Assembly: GCF_006861825.1 (NCBI RefSeq)
Contig: NZ_VDGI01000017.1
Span: forward strand, 28,869 to 92,868
DNA length: 64,000 bases
Reading direction: 5' to 3'
Source: Psychrobacillus vulpis
Lineage (GTDB): Bacteria; Bacillota; Bacilli; Bacillales_A; Planococcaceae
Shown: piece by piece, positions 17,237-25,045 of the stretch
Layout: each line of letters begins with the position of its first letter
How positions within the stretch are numbered: the stretch's first letter is position 1
Notes under the pieces: model-generated
Seen by the model: only the letters and a program-made list of their open reading frames with translations
The model's database searches: none
What the model was told of the DNA's origin: nothing
Made by a program: the position numbers and the translations under genes

Positions 17237-18433
17237 TTATTTTTTACTCATTCGAACCGTTAGTTCCGATATAACGTATACTGCAATCGGAACCAGCAAC
17301 ATAAGTAACGAATAATTCCCTTGAATAAGTACTCCTAGTAATACAAATATTGCTTGTACCAATTGAATCATACGAAGCAATTTATTTACAGCTGCCTTTC
17401 TAGCATCCGGATTAATAGGGAATAGCAAATCCATTCGGAATTCATGACCAGATAGCAGTGCATGTTTTAGCTGAATAACTGTTGCAAATGCAAGTGCACT
17501 GGAGAAAACAATCGCTACTATTGGAAATGGTATGAAAACAGTCCCTAGAACCGATAAAAAAGTTAATCGAACCCATAAATAAAAATAATCGTCTGTTCGA
17601 ATTAACGTTCGCATTACTAAGTAAAGCTGCGCATTCTTTTGCCCATTTGGAACAATCTTATAAAAACTATTTAACCATTTTCTTCTCTTTATCTTTCCTC
17701 GAATATGGGGAACATCTGTAAAATAATTAGCAAATCGGTAAAAACGCATCATGCGAGATTGTTCCACTTCGATGAAATGGTCGAATGGAAATGACATCTC
17801 TTTTTTCTTTTTTTGCCAAGCAACAAGATATATCACACAAATAATTACTATCCCCAATGCGACAATAAAGTTTGCATTTAAGATGAAATATAATGCTGAA
17901 AACATTAAAAGAAATCTCACAAAACGATCTACCCACACATACTTACCATTTGAAGCACATCGATAATTAAATTCAACAAGCATACTCCAACTTTTAATGA
18001 TTAAGACAAGTATAAAAAGAACAAAAACCTCATTTTTCGATACCCCACCTACTTTTGTAAGCAGTGGTATGGAGACAATAAATGAAGCGATAGCAATAAA
18101 GACACTAGAAAAATATGTCCATCTCAAAGCTAGTTTTAAATAATCATTTAACTTTGTTTCCAAAGGTAGAAAATAAACACTATCAGCTTGTTTCATTAGT
18201 GTCACGGGAGGACTAATCATGAATACCAGGCTTAAGATGAAAGCAACAAGTAAAAAAGCTGGAAAATTTGTAGGTGCTGTTTTTAGCCATTCACTATAAG
18301 CATACCCCGCTGCTCCTATTACAAAAACAAGCACAATTGCAATATGACCAGAAAAGATATACTTTAAGTATTTTTGCAACTCATTTATATAAAATACGAA
18401 TCGTTTATTCCATACATCACGCAAGTTGTTCAT
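17237..18433 (-). CDS. ecsB: EcsB, ABC transporter membrane subunit
   Basis: 398 residues (B. subtilis EcsB has 408) with about ten hydrophobic segments in three clusters and a cytoplasmic loop. It begins MNNLRDVWNKRFVFYINELQKYLKY, characteristic of EcsB. It overlaps the 3' end of ecsA by 17 bases. With EcsA it forms an ABC transporter that in Bacillus affects secretion, competence, sporulation and regulated membrane proteolysis; the transported substrate is unsettled. The ecsA-ecsB order opposite hit is conserved. Confidence 0.93.
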   Translation of the reverse strand: MNNLRDVWNKRFVFYINELQKYLKYIFSGHIAIVLVFVIGAAGYAYSEWLKTAPTNFPAFLLVAFILSLVFMISPPVTLMKQADSVYFLPLETKLNDYLKLALRWTYFSSVFIAIASFIVSIPLLTKVGGVSKNEVFVLFILVLIIKSWSMLVEFNYRCASNGKYVWVDRFVRFLLMFSALYFILNANFIVALGIVIICVIYLVAWQKKKKEMSFPFDHFIEVEQSRMMRFYRFANYFTDVPHIRGKIKRRKWLNSFYKIVPNGQKNAQLYLVMRTLIRTDDYFYLWVRLTFLSVLGTVFIPFPIVAIVFSSALAFATVIQLKHALLSGHEFRMDLLFPINPDARKAAVNKLLRMIQLVQAIFVLLGVLIQGNYSLLMLLVPIAVYVISELTVRMSKK

Positions 18434-19166
18434 CTTGTTGTTCCTTTGTCATTTCGATATATAGGTCATCTAACGTTGCATGTGGCATTTTAAAAACAGC
18501 TCGCAAATCATCCATCGTTCCTTGTGCTCTAATTTTCCCGTTGTGTAAAAGTAGAATTCGATCACAATATCTTTCTGCAGTAGATAATATATGTGTAGAC
18601 ATTAGAACAGATGCCCCATCTTCTTTTCTAGCTTGCATTTGATCGAGCAGTGACTGTATTCCAAGTGGATCTAAACCTACAAATGGTTCATCGATAATAT
18701 ATAAAGAAGGGCTTACTAAAAAGGCACACATAATCATAACTTTTTGGCGCATTCCTTTTGAAAAATGCGTTGGGAACCAGTTTAGCCTCTTCTCCATTCT
18801 AAACTCTTTTAATAGAGAGTCTTTTCTCGCTTCAAATACAGATTGGTCTAAGTTATATGCCATTGCAGTCAACTGCAGATGCTCATTTAACGTCAATTCA
18901 TCATATAAAACAGGAGTTTCTGGAATATATGAAAAAGAAGATCTATATAATGCTGGGTCCTCTATCATCGTTTTTCCATTTAACCGAATGTCTCCCTCTG
19001 CTGCGTTCATCGTCCCAATAATATGTTTAATTGTTGTACTTTTCCCTGCTCCATTCAATCCAATTAATCCAACTAACTCTCCTTTACCTATTGAAAAATT
19101 TAGATTGTGTAATACAGGCTTTCTCGTATATCCACCTGTCACATTATTTACTTCTAATACTGTCAT
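18417..19166 (-). CDS. ecsA: EcsA, ABC transporter ATP-binding protein
   Basis: 249 residues: Walker A GLNGAGKST (about 36-44), signature variant FSKGMRQKV, Walker B LYIIDEPFVGLDP. GAGGTG is 5 bases before the ATG. Divergent from hit, as in B. subtilis, and overlapping ecsB downstream, so the pair is co-translated. Confidence 0.93.
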   Translation of the reverse strand: MTVLEVNNVTGGYTRKPVLHNLNFSIGKGELVGLIGLNGAGKSTTIKHIIGTMNAAEGDIRLNGKTMIEDPALYRSSFSYIPETPVLYDELTLNEHLQLTAMAYNLDQSVFEARKDSLLKEFRMEKRLNWFPTHFSKGMRQKVMIMCAFLVSPSLYIIDEPFVGLDPLGIQSLLDQMQARKEDGASVLMSTHILSTAERYCDRILLLHNGKIRAQGTMDDLRAVFKMPHATLDDLYIEMTKEQQDEQLA

Positions 19167-19232
19167 TTTTGCACCTCATCTCTACTAAATAGTTTACCAA
19201 AGCTAAAACGAAAAATCATTTCTAATTAGAAA

Positions 19233-19351
19233 TGCGCAAGCGCCTATGTCTGCCCCGACAGGCAAATGGGGAAAAGCGAGGAGGCAGCTCCTCAGCCACC
19301 ACAGCTTTTTCACATTTGACCCCGAGGGGCAAGGCGCTGGAGCTGGATCGA
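19233..19351. repeat. Interspersed repeat (type D) between ecsA and hit
   Basis: Starts GCGCAAGCGCC, contains CCCCGACAGGC, CATTTGACCCCGAGGGGC and ends GGCGCTGGAGCTGGA; the ends are complementary, so it folds on itself. A decayed partial copy lies at 36318-36360. The rest of the 19167-19529 gap is AT-rich and probably holds the divergent promoters. Confidence 0.6.
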
Positions 19352-19529
19352 TACTGTTACAAAAACCACCTTGAAAAATTGCTTGTCCTTCTTCTAAACT
19401 AGATTCTGCACATAAACTAGAAGATGTTACGATACATCTATCTTTCCTAAAACTAAATTACATAATTTTTTCAACAGTCTGTTTCATTATATGGTAAACT
19501 CATCGTAACAATGAATAGGAGGTTTTTAC

Positions 19530-19955
19530 ATGAGTGAATGTATTTTTTGTAAAATAATTGACGGTTCCATTCCTAGTGCAAAAATTTATGAGGACGAGCA
19601 TGTATATGCATTTATGGATATAATGCCACTGACAAAAGGACACGCCCTTGTTATTCCTAAAAACCATAAAGAAAATGTCTATGATTTATCTGAAGAAGAA
19701 GCAAGTAATTTGTTTAAAGTTGTCCCAAAAATCGCGACAGTGTTAAAAGAAACATTCGGTCCTGTTGGCATGAATCTACTAAATAATAATGGGGCACCTG
19801 CTGGACAAAGTGTTTTCCATTTTCACTTACATTTTATCCCACGCTACGATCAAACAGATGGTTTCCGTGCTACATGGAATACAAAAGAAAAAACATATAC
19901 ACCTGAAATTATTCAAGATTTGGCAAAAGAATTATTCGAGAAGTTAAAGAACTAG
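19530..19955 (+). CDS. hit: HIT-family protein Hit
   Basis: 141 residues with the histidine-triad motif HFHLHFIPRY (about 99-108) and N-terminal CIFCKIIDGSIPSAKIYEDE; the two Cys near the start may bind zinc. HIT proteins hydrolyse nucleoside phosphoramidates or dinucleotides. AGGAGG lies 7 bases before the ATG. Divergent from ecsAB as in B. subtilis. Confidence 0.95.
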   Translation: MSECIFCKIIDGSIPSAKIYEDEHVYAFMDIMPLTKGHALVIPKNHKENVYDLSEEEASNLFKVVPKIATVLKETFGPVGMNLLNNNGAPAGQSVFHFHLHFIPRYDQTDGFRATWNTKEKTYTPEIIQDLAKELFEKLKN

Positions 19956-20015
19956 TTATTGCAATCAAAGTAAAAAAGCCTTACAATCATAGGTAAGTTT
20001 CTTGCTAACGATCAA

Positions 20016-20073
20016 GAGGATACGTTAGAGGAAGCTTACAAATTAGAGCTTAGAAAAGCTGAGGAGAGATGAG
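20016..20073 (+). promoter_or_regulatory. Candidate TRAP-binding leader over the trpP ribosome-binding site
   Basis: Six triplets GAG, TAG, AAG, GAG, GAG, GAG occur with exact 5-base period from 20046 to 20073, each separated by two bases. They cover the Shine-Dalgarno and end two bases before the TTG start. Upstream, GAG at 20016, TAG at 20026 and AAG at 20032 extend the series less regularly. In B. subtilis, trpP translation is blocked by tryptophan-loaded TRAP binding (G/U)AG repeats at this position. Purine-rich ribosome-binding sites can mimic this, so confidence is moderate. Confidence 0.5.
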
Positions 20074-20075
20074 AA

Positions 20076-20600
20076 TTGAATACAAAAAATTTAGTATTAA
20101 TGGCCCTATTGATAGCGGTCGGTGCAGTTCTGTATATTATTATCCCCGGATTTAATGGTGGGATGAAGCCAGATTTCATGTTAACGATGATGTTTATTGG
20201 CATTCTATTGTTCCCTGAAGTAAAAAGTGTATTTTTACTTGGTATTTCAACAGGAATTATTTCTGGTTTGTTTTCTACATTTCCAGGAGGATTTGTTCCG
20301 AATGTCATTGATAAAACCGTAACTGCATTTGTTTTCTTGGGATTAGTCCTTTTACTTGGTAAATACGCTAAAAAAATTCCTGCTGCAATTGTTCTTACAT
20401 GTGTAGGAACGCTAGTATCTGGAACTATATTTTTATCTAGTGCTATTTTCGTATTTGATGCAGATGCACTATTTAAAGAATTATTTGTTTTAGTCGTACT
20501 TCCTGCAATCGTCATCAATGCAGTTGCATTCTTTGTTATCTATCCGATTGTCGGAAAACTAATTAAACGGTCAAAATTCGAAACAGCAATATCAGTTTAA
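20076..20600 (+). CDS. trpP: Tryptophan transporter TrpP
   Basis: 174 residues (B. subtilis TrpP 172) with about five or six membrane helices and the family's start NTKNLVLMALLIAVGAVLYIIIPG followed by GGMKPDFML. Translation begins at TTG with GAGGAG 9 bases upstream. The family takes up tryptophan and resembles small S-component-like permeases. The leader carries TRAP-like repeats, so it is likely repressed when tryptophan is plentiful. A terminator follows. Confidence 0.9.
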   Translation: MNTKNLVLMALLIAVGAVLYIIIPGFNGGMKPDFMLTMMFIGILLFPEVKSVFLLGISTGIISGLFSTFPGGFVPNVIDKTVTAFVFLGLVLLLGKYAKKIPAAIVLTCVGTLVSGTIFLSSAIFVFDADALFKELFVLVVLPAIVINAVAFFVIYPIVGKLIKRSKFETAISV

Positions 20601-20607
20601 AATATTC

Positions 20608-20636
20608 GCTTTCCTTTTTAAGGAAAGCTTTTTTTA
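20608..20636 (+). terminator. Terminator of trpP
   Basis: GCTTTCCTT pairs with AAGGAAAGC over a 3-base loop, then seven T. Confidence 0.92.
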
Positions 20637-20791
20637 TTGCTTTTCAATCGATATATCTATTTTACCGATTTCGTTCTATCCAACTAGCTCTAGTATTTCG
20701 TAAGAATCACCAATCTCTTTTCTTGCTTACAATATTATGTTTTAATTATGTCAAGGAAAGGAATAATATTTATAAGCAAAGGGGGAGTCAA

Positions 20792-21166
20792 ATGAAAACA
20801 ACACATTTTATATTAGGGATTCTAACTGGTGCAGTTGTTGGAGCATCTACCGTCCTTCTTTCCACTCCACAATCCGGTGGCGAGTTTCGTTCTACTTTGA
20901 AATCTACTTCACTTGATGTTCGTGACAAAGTATCAGATGTGAAGCAGCAGCTTCAACAACTTAAAAACTCGATTACACTATTAGGTAAAGAATCTAAAGA
21001 AGTGATTCCTCAAACTATTGATGAACTAAAATCGAGCGTTGCCCAATGGCAAAATGAAACTGCTCCAATTCAAGAGCAGCTTCAAGCAGAAATCACTTCG
21101 ATTCAACAAGCAGTGGAAGAATTAGAGCGAACGCTTCCAAAACCCCAAAAAACATTTACAGAATAA
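20792..21166 (+). CDS. yhaH: YtxH-domain protein (YhaH-like)
   Basis: 124 residues from the ATG at 20792 with GGGGGAG upstream. It starts with one membrane helix (FILGILTGAVVGASTVLL) followed by STPQSG, the YtxH signature, then an amphipathic helical/coiled-coil tail (DVKQQLQQLKNSITLL ... QQAVEELERTLP). The frame extends upstream to 20723 without support. Between trpP and hpr as in B. subtilis. Function unknown; general-stress-type membrane-anchored proteins. Confidence 0.85.
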   Translation: MKTTHFILGILTGAVVGASTVLLSTPQSGGEFRSTLKSTSLDVRDKVSDVKQQLQQLKNSITLLGKESKEVIPQTIDELKSSVAQWQNETAPIQEQLQAEITSIQQAVEELERTLPKPQKTFTE

Positions 21167-21170
21167 AAAA

Positions 21171-21221
21171 AGAGGTATGCATTTAGTCACTAATGATGAT
21201 TAAACGCATTACCTCTTTTTC
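21171..21221 (+). terminator. Terminator of yhaH
   Basis: AGAGGTATGC pairs with GCATTACCTCT (one bulged base), followed by TTTTTC. Confidence 0.75.
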
Positions 21222-21316
21222 TATCACTTATTATTTTATTCATAATATTTATTTATTTTGTTTCAACTTACTTACTTTCTTGCTATAATATTCGAAAGAA
21301 AATAATCGGGAGAGTA

Positions 21317-21859
21317 GTGATTGAAATGACAGGACAGGATTATACGATGAAAGAAGCAATGCTCTATAGTCAGCGTATTGCACAACTTTCAAAAGCACTA
21401 TGGAAAGCAGTTGAAAAAGATTGGCAAGCATGGATAAAACCTTATGATTTGAATATTAATGAACATCATATTTTATGGATATCTTATCATTTAGAAGGTG
21501 CTACTATTTCGGATGTAGCTAAGTTTGGAGTTATGCATGTTTCCACAGCATTTAATTTTTCGAAGAAATTAGAGGAGCGCGGACTACTCGCTTTTTCTAA
21601 AAGAGATACCGATAAGCGCAATACATATGTAGATGTGACGCCAGAAGGAAAAACATTACTTGAAGAAATGTATGAAAACTATCATGATACGCCTCACTCC
21701 GTTATAGATGGTTCGTTACCAATGAAGGATCTGTACGGGAAGTTTCCAGAATTTTTAGATGTTATGGCGGTAATACGAAATATTTACGGAGATGACTTTA
21801 TGGAAATTTTTGAGCGCTCTATTAAAAATATTGATAATACCTTTAAACAAACTGAGTAA
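21317..21859 (+). CDS. hpr: MarR-family transition-state regulator Hpr (ScoC)
   Basis: About 180 residues closely resembling B. subtilis Sco[14 protein letters not shown] [49 protein letters not shown] (recognition helix), [12 protein letters not shown] and [11 protein letters not shown]. It lacks the acidic C-terminal tail seen in B. subtilis (203 residues). It represses extracellular proteases, sporulation and peptide transport genes at the transition from growth. Start unclear: GTG at 21317 is close to GGGAGAG, ATG at 21326 is farther. Confidence 0.92.
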   Translation: MIEMTGQDYTMKEAMLYSQRIAQLSKALWKAVEKDWQAWIKPYDLNINEHHILWISYHLEGATISDVAKFGVMHVSTAFNFSKKLEERGLLAFSKRDTDKRNTYVDVTPEGKTLLEEMYENYHDTPHSVIDGSLPMKDLYGKFPEFLDVMAVIRNIYGDDFMEIFERSIKNIDNTFKQTE

Positions 21860-21977
21860 CACCAACCGTTGTAAGCGCTCTAAAATTTTTAATAATTTTT
21901 GTATTGCTTTTTACAAGTAAACATCGTATTGTATGTATCTGAAAGATATCCATCAATATTTAGGAGATGCATACAAT

Positions 21978-22523
21978 TTGCACTGTTGGAAAACAATTAA
22001 TGTGAAAAAACAATATGGTTTGGACCGACTATTTCTACTGTCTTCTCTTCTAGTAATAACCGTTTTTTCTTTCGCATATGTTCTGTTAGGAATTATAAAC
22101 GATACATCTAAATCAGATGATTACTTTTGGATATTTGTGCTTGCTTTTTTTAGCATTTATCCAACTCATAAATTATTTCACTATATTCCACTATTTCGTT
22201 TCAGAGATAAAGTGAGATTTTCTATAAAAAAACAATTTGGCTTTTTGCCGATAGTTTCTATTCGTATTTTTGAGCCTATTAATAAAAATATATTCGTTTT
22301 TTCGTTATTAGCACCATTTATTTTTATCAATTTAGCTCTTCTTACTGCAGCATTACTTTTACCTATATTCGCACATTACTTTACAATTTTGTTAGCTTAT
22401 CATTGTGGTATGTGTTTGATCGATTTAATATATGTGAAAAATTTACTTAAATCACCGAAGAAGGCACTTATCGAAGAAACAGATGCAGGTTATGAAATAT
22501 TAATAGCTACCGTCCATACTTAA
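21978..22523 (+). CDS. DUF3267 membrane protein (YhaJ-like position)
   Basis: 181 residues. The frame opens at an ATG at 21933 without a ribosome-binding site. I prefer the TTG at 21978, after AGGAG, because the protein then begins HCWKTINVKKQYGLDRL, like relatives. Four hydrophobic segments follow. DUF3267 is described as a putative zincin family; the motif position here reads HKLFH, with Lys where a catalytic Glu would be, so peptidase activity is doubtful. It sits between hpr and prsA, where Bacillus has YhaI/YhaJ-type genes. Confidence 0.65.
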   Translation: MHCWKTINVKKQYGLDRLFLLSSLLVITVFSFAYVLLGIINDTSKSDDYFWIFVLAFFSIYPTHKLFHYIPLFRFRDKVRFSIKKQFGFLPIVSIRIFEPINKNIFVFSLLAPFIFINLALLTAALLLPIFAHYFTILLAYHCGMCLIDLIYVKNLLKSPKKALIEETDAGYEILIATVHT

Positions 22524-22592
22524 CAATAACTACTACTTGTAAACTATGTTCCTTCTTTGATATGCTTACTAGTATATGAAGGGAGTCTAGAC

Positions 22593-22778
22593 ATGATTAT
22601 ATTTACGTTAGTTCTATTCTCAGCATTTTATTTGCTACAAATTAATCGAATGACATATGCACTAATAATGTCGAGAGAAATTCCTGAAGAAAAACATACG
22701 AAGATCTTCCGTACGATTAACATACTAATCACGATTCTTCTTGTTTCCTTCTACGTGGAATTAGTTTATACAGTTTAA
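22593..22778 (+). CDS. Small two-helix membrane protein, unknown
   Basis: 61 residues from the ATG at 22593 (GGGAG 7 bases upstream). Two hydrophobic helices (IIFTLVLFSAFYLL and TINILITILLVSFYVELVY) flank a short charged loop with SREIPEEKHTK. A terminator follows directly. I do not recognise the family. Confidence 0.65.
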   Translation: MIIFTLVLFSAFYLLQINRMTYALIMSREIPEEKHTKIFRTINILITILLVSFYVELVYTV

Positions 22779-22790
22779 GGATAAAAAAAA

Positions 22791-22830
22791 GTTGACCCAA
22801 TCATTTAATGATGCTGGGTCATTTCTTTTG
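22791..22830 (+). terminator. Terminator after the small membrane protein
   Basis: TGACCCA pairs with TGGGTCA over a 15-base loop, followed by TTTCTTTT. Confidence 0.75.
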
Positions 22831-22891
22831 ATATAATAGGAATGAAAAGAGGAACCAAGATCGTCTTACACGATCTTAGTCCATCCCTTCT

Positions 22892-22984
22892 TTAGTAAAG
22901 AAACGCTGCTCCCACAATGATTAACAAAATAAACAGTACAACAATCAGTGCAAATCCGGAGCTGGAATTAGAATGTCCACTCAT
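22892..22984 (-). CDS. sscA: SscA/YjcZ-family tiny sporulation protein
   Basis: 30 residues: MSGHSNSSSG followed by FALIVVLFILLIIVGAAFLY, the invariant hydrophobic stretch of the YjcZ/SscA family. GGGAGGTG lies 6 bases before the ATG. In B. subtilis sscA is in the same neighbourhood near prsA and its product contributes to spore coat assembly. A small inverted repeat (22857-22877) downstream may end transcription. Its presence supports a spore-forming host. Confidence 0.88.
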   Translation of the reverse strand: MSGHSNSSSGFALIVVLFILLIIVGAAFLY

Positions 22985-23121
22985 TTTAAACACCTCCCAT
23001 TCCATGTATCCTATGCGATACTTCAAATATTCGGTAGGCAAATGATAGGGAACCATTTTCGTTTTTATTTCGTTTATGTTATAGTAACAACTGCAGCATG
23101 AAGAAGTTAGGAGAGAATTTC

Positions 23122-24051
23122 ATGAAAAAAACAGTATTGTCATTAACACTTGCAGCATCTGTTCTTGCACTAGGAGCATGTAGCAATGATTCTGCAAACA
23201 GCAGTGAAGTAATTGCCACATCAAAGGTTGGAAATGTCACACAAAGCGAATTATATGAAGAAATGAAATCATCAATTGGCGATCAAGCATTTCAACTTCT
23301 AATGATCGAAAAAGTACTATCATCTAAGTATAAAGTTACGGAAGATGAAGTAAATGACCAGTTAAAAGCGGACAAGGAGCAATTTGGTGAAAACTTTGAA
23401 GCGATAATTGGACAACAAGGCTATACAGAAGAATCTTATAAAAAATATTTAGAACTTAATTTATTGCAAGAAAAAGCTTTAACTGAAGATGTAAAAGTAA
23501 CTGAAGAAGAAGTTAAAGCAGAATATGAAAATATTAAAAATGAAATAAATGCTCGTCACGTTCTAGTAGCAGATGAAGAAACAGCGAAAAAAGTAAAAGC
23601 TGAACTTGAATCTGGTAAAGACTTTGCAGAAGTTGCAAAAGAATATTCTACAGAACCTGCTGCGCAAAATACTGGTGGAGAACTAGGTTGGTTTGGAAAA
23701 GGACAAATGGTAGCGGAATTTGAAGATGCTGCATTCAAATTAGAGAAAAACGTTATTAGTGATCCAGTTAAAACACAACATGGTTTCCATGTAATCGAAG
23801 TAACTGATAAACGTACGATCAAAGAATCATATGAAGATAAAAAGGCAGAACTTGAGAAAAAATTAAAACTTGAGAAAGCTGACACTTCTACATTATTACC
23901 AAAAGTAGCAAAAATGATGAAAGATGCAGACATTAAAATCAAAGACAAAGACTTAGAGACTGCACTTGATGAATTTTTAGCTGCTGCTGATGCTCCAAAA
24001 GAAGAAACAAATGCAACGGAAGAATCAGATACAACTAAGAGCGAGAAATAA
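23122..24051 (+). CDS. prsA: Foldase lipoprotein PrsA
   Basis: 309 residues from the ATG at 23122 (AGGAGAG upstream); the ORF extends to 23098 in error. Signal peptide with lipobox LGAC (lipidated Cys about residue 20), an N-terminal chaperone part, then a parvulin PPIase domain (about 135-230) with RHVLVADEE, GGELGWFGKGQMV and PVKTQHGFHVIEV. It folds secreted proteins on the outer membrane face. The C terminus is acidic. Followed by a shared terminator. Confidence 0.95.
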   Translation: MKKTVLSLTLAASVLALGACSNDSANSSEVIATSKVGNVTQSELYEEMKSSIGDQAFQLLMIEKVLSSKYKVTEDEVNDQLKADKEQFGENFEAIIGQQGYTEESYKKYLELNLLQEKALTEDVKVTEEEVKAEYENIKNEINARHVLVADEETAKKVKAELESGKDFAEVAKEYSTEPAAQNTGGELGWFGKGQMVAEFEDAAFKLEKNVISDPVKTQHGFHVIEVTDKRTIKESYEDKKAELEKKLKLEKADTSTLLPKVAKMMKDADIKIKDKDLETALDEFLAAADAPKEETNATEESDTTKSEK

Positions 24052-24067
24052 TATCTAACTATAAAAG

Positions 24068-24105
24068 AAGCGTAAAAGCCCTCTAATGAGCTTTTACGCT
24101 TTTTT
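24068..24105. terminator. Bidirectional terminator between prsA and yhaM
   Basis: AAGCGTAAAAG pairs with CTTTTACGCTT; T-rich on the plus side and A-rich before it, so it can serve the convergent prsA and yhaM. Confidence 0.88.
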
Positions 24106-24106
24106 G

Positions 24107-25045
24107 TTATTCAAATGTCGGCTTATAGAAAGAACGATTTTCAAGTGGAAATAAACGCTCCGTAAATTCACCTGGATTTGTTTTATCTAACGCACGATTC
24201 AGCATATTCATTTTCGCATCAATGTTATCAATATAATGCAAGATTTCCGCTTCTCGAACCATTGGACGCTTCGGACTTCCCCACTCTTCTTTTCCATGAT
24301 GAGAAAGTACCATATGTTGAAGAAGCATTACCTCTTCACCTTCAATTTGTAACTCTTCTGCCGCTTTGGAAATTTCATTTACCATAATCGTAATATGACC
24401 AAGCAAGTTCCCTTCAATCGTATAGGTTGTTGCAACAGGTCCAGAAAGTTCTAATACTTTTCCTATGTCATGCAAAATAATCCCTGCATACAGAAGGTCT
24501 TTATTTAGTGTTGGATACAACACACATAATGCTTTCCCTAGTTTTAACATCGAAACAACATGATCAATTAATCCTGAAGCATAATCATGATGATTTTTCG
24601 TTGCAGCTGGGAAAGTCATAAACGCTGGTTGATGTTTTTTCAATAAGTGTCGAGTAATTCGTTGTATTAATGGATTTTTCATTTCAAAGAAATATTGTAA
24701 TAATTCTTCCAACAGTTCTTCTTTCGACTTCTCAGCAGATGGTACAAGATCATTAACCGTTATGGATTCATCCGATTTAGCTGGTCGAATACTTTTCACG
24801 CGAAGCTGAAATTTCCCTCGATAGTCTTGGATTTCCCCACCTACCCGAACAATTTGACTTGCAGCAAATAATTTTTCATGCTCTTCGTTCGTATCCCATA
24901 GCTTTGCTTCGATGTCACCACTTTTATCTTGCAAAACAAGAGACATAAAAGGCTTTCCAACCGTAGTTACGCCTTTCGTTGATTGTTTTATTAGTAAGAA
25001 ATGATCTACTGGATCCCCTACTCGTAGTTGTGTAATACCTTTCAT
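24107..25045 (-). CDS. yhaM: 3'-5' exoribonuclease YhaM
   Basis: 312 residues. An N-terminal OB-fold (about 10-95) is followed by an HD hydrolase domain with [24 protein letters not shown] and LSHHG metal ligands. It is a Mn-dependent 3'-to-5' exonuclease on RNA and DNA. Its ATG overlaps the stop of yhaN (ATGA), so translation is coupled. Order yhaO-yhaN-yhaM as in B. subtilis. Confidence 0.95.
   Translation of the reverse strand: MKGITQLRVGDPVDHFLLIKQSTKGVTTVGKPFMSLVLQDKSGDIEAKLWDTNEEHEKLFAASQIVRVGGEIQDYRGKFQLRVKSIRPAKSDESITVNDLVPSAEKSKEELLEELLQYFFEMKNPLIQRITRHLLKKHQPAFMTFPAATKNHHDYASGLIDHVVSMLKLGKALCVLYPTLNKDLLYAGIILHDIGKVLELSGPVATTYTIEGNLLGHITIMVNEISKAAEELQIEGEEVMLLQHMVLSHHGKEEWGSPKRPMVREAEILHYIDNIDAKMNMLNRALDKTNPGEFTERLFPLENRSFYKPTFE

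Noticed and set aside
19981..20069. Open frame before trpP reading like a charged helix (EDTLEEAYKLELRKAEER)
   Set aside because: No start codon in frame after the upstream stop; the pattern follows from the periodic NAG triplets. A decayed gene remnant cannot be excluded.
20036..20518. 160-residue minus-strand frame
   Set aside because: Antisense to trpP, whose membrane-protein sequence is clearly the real product.
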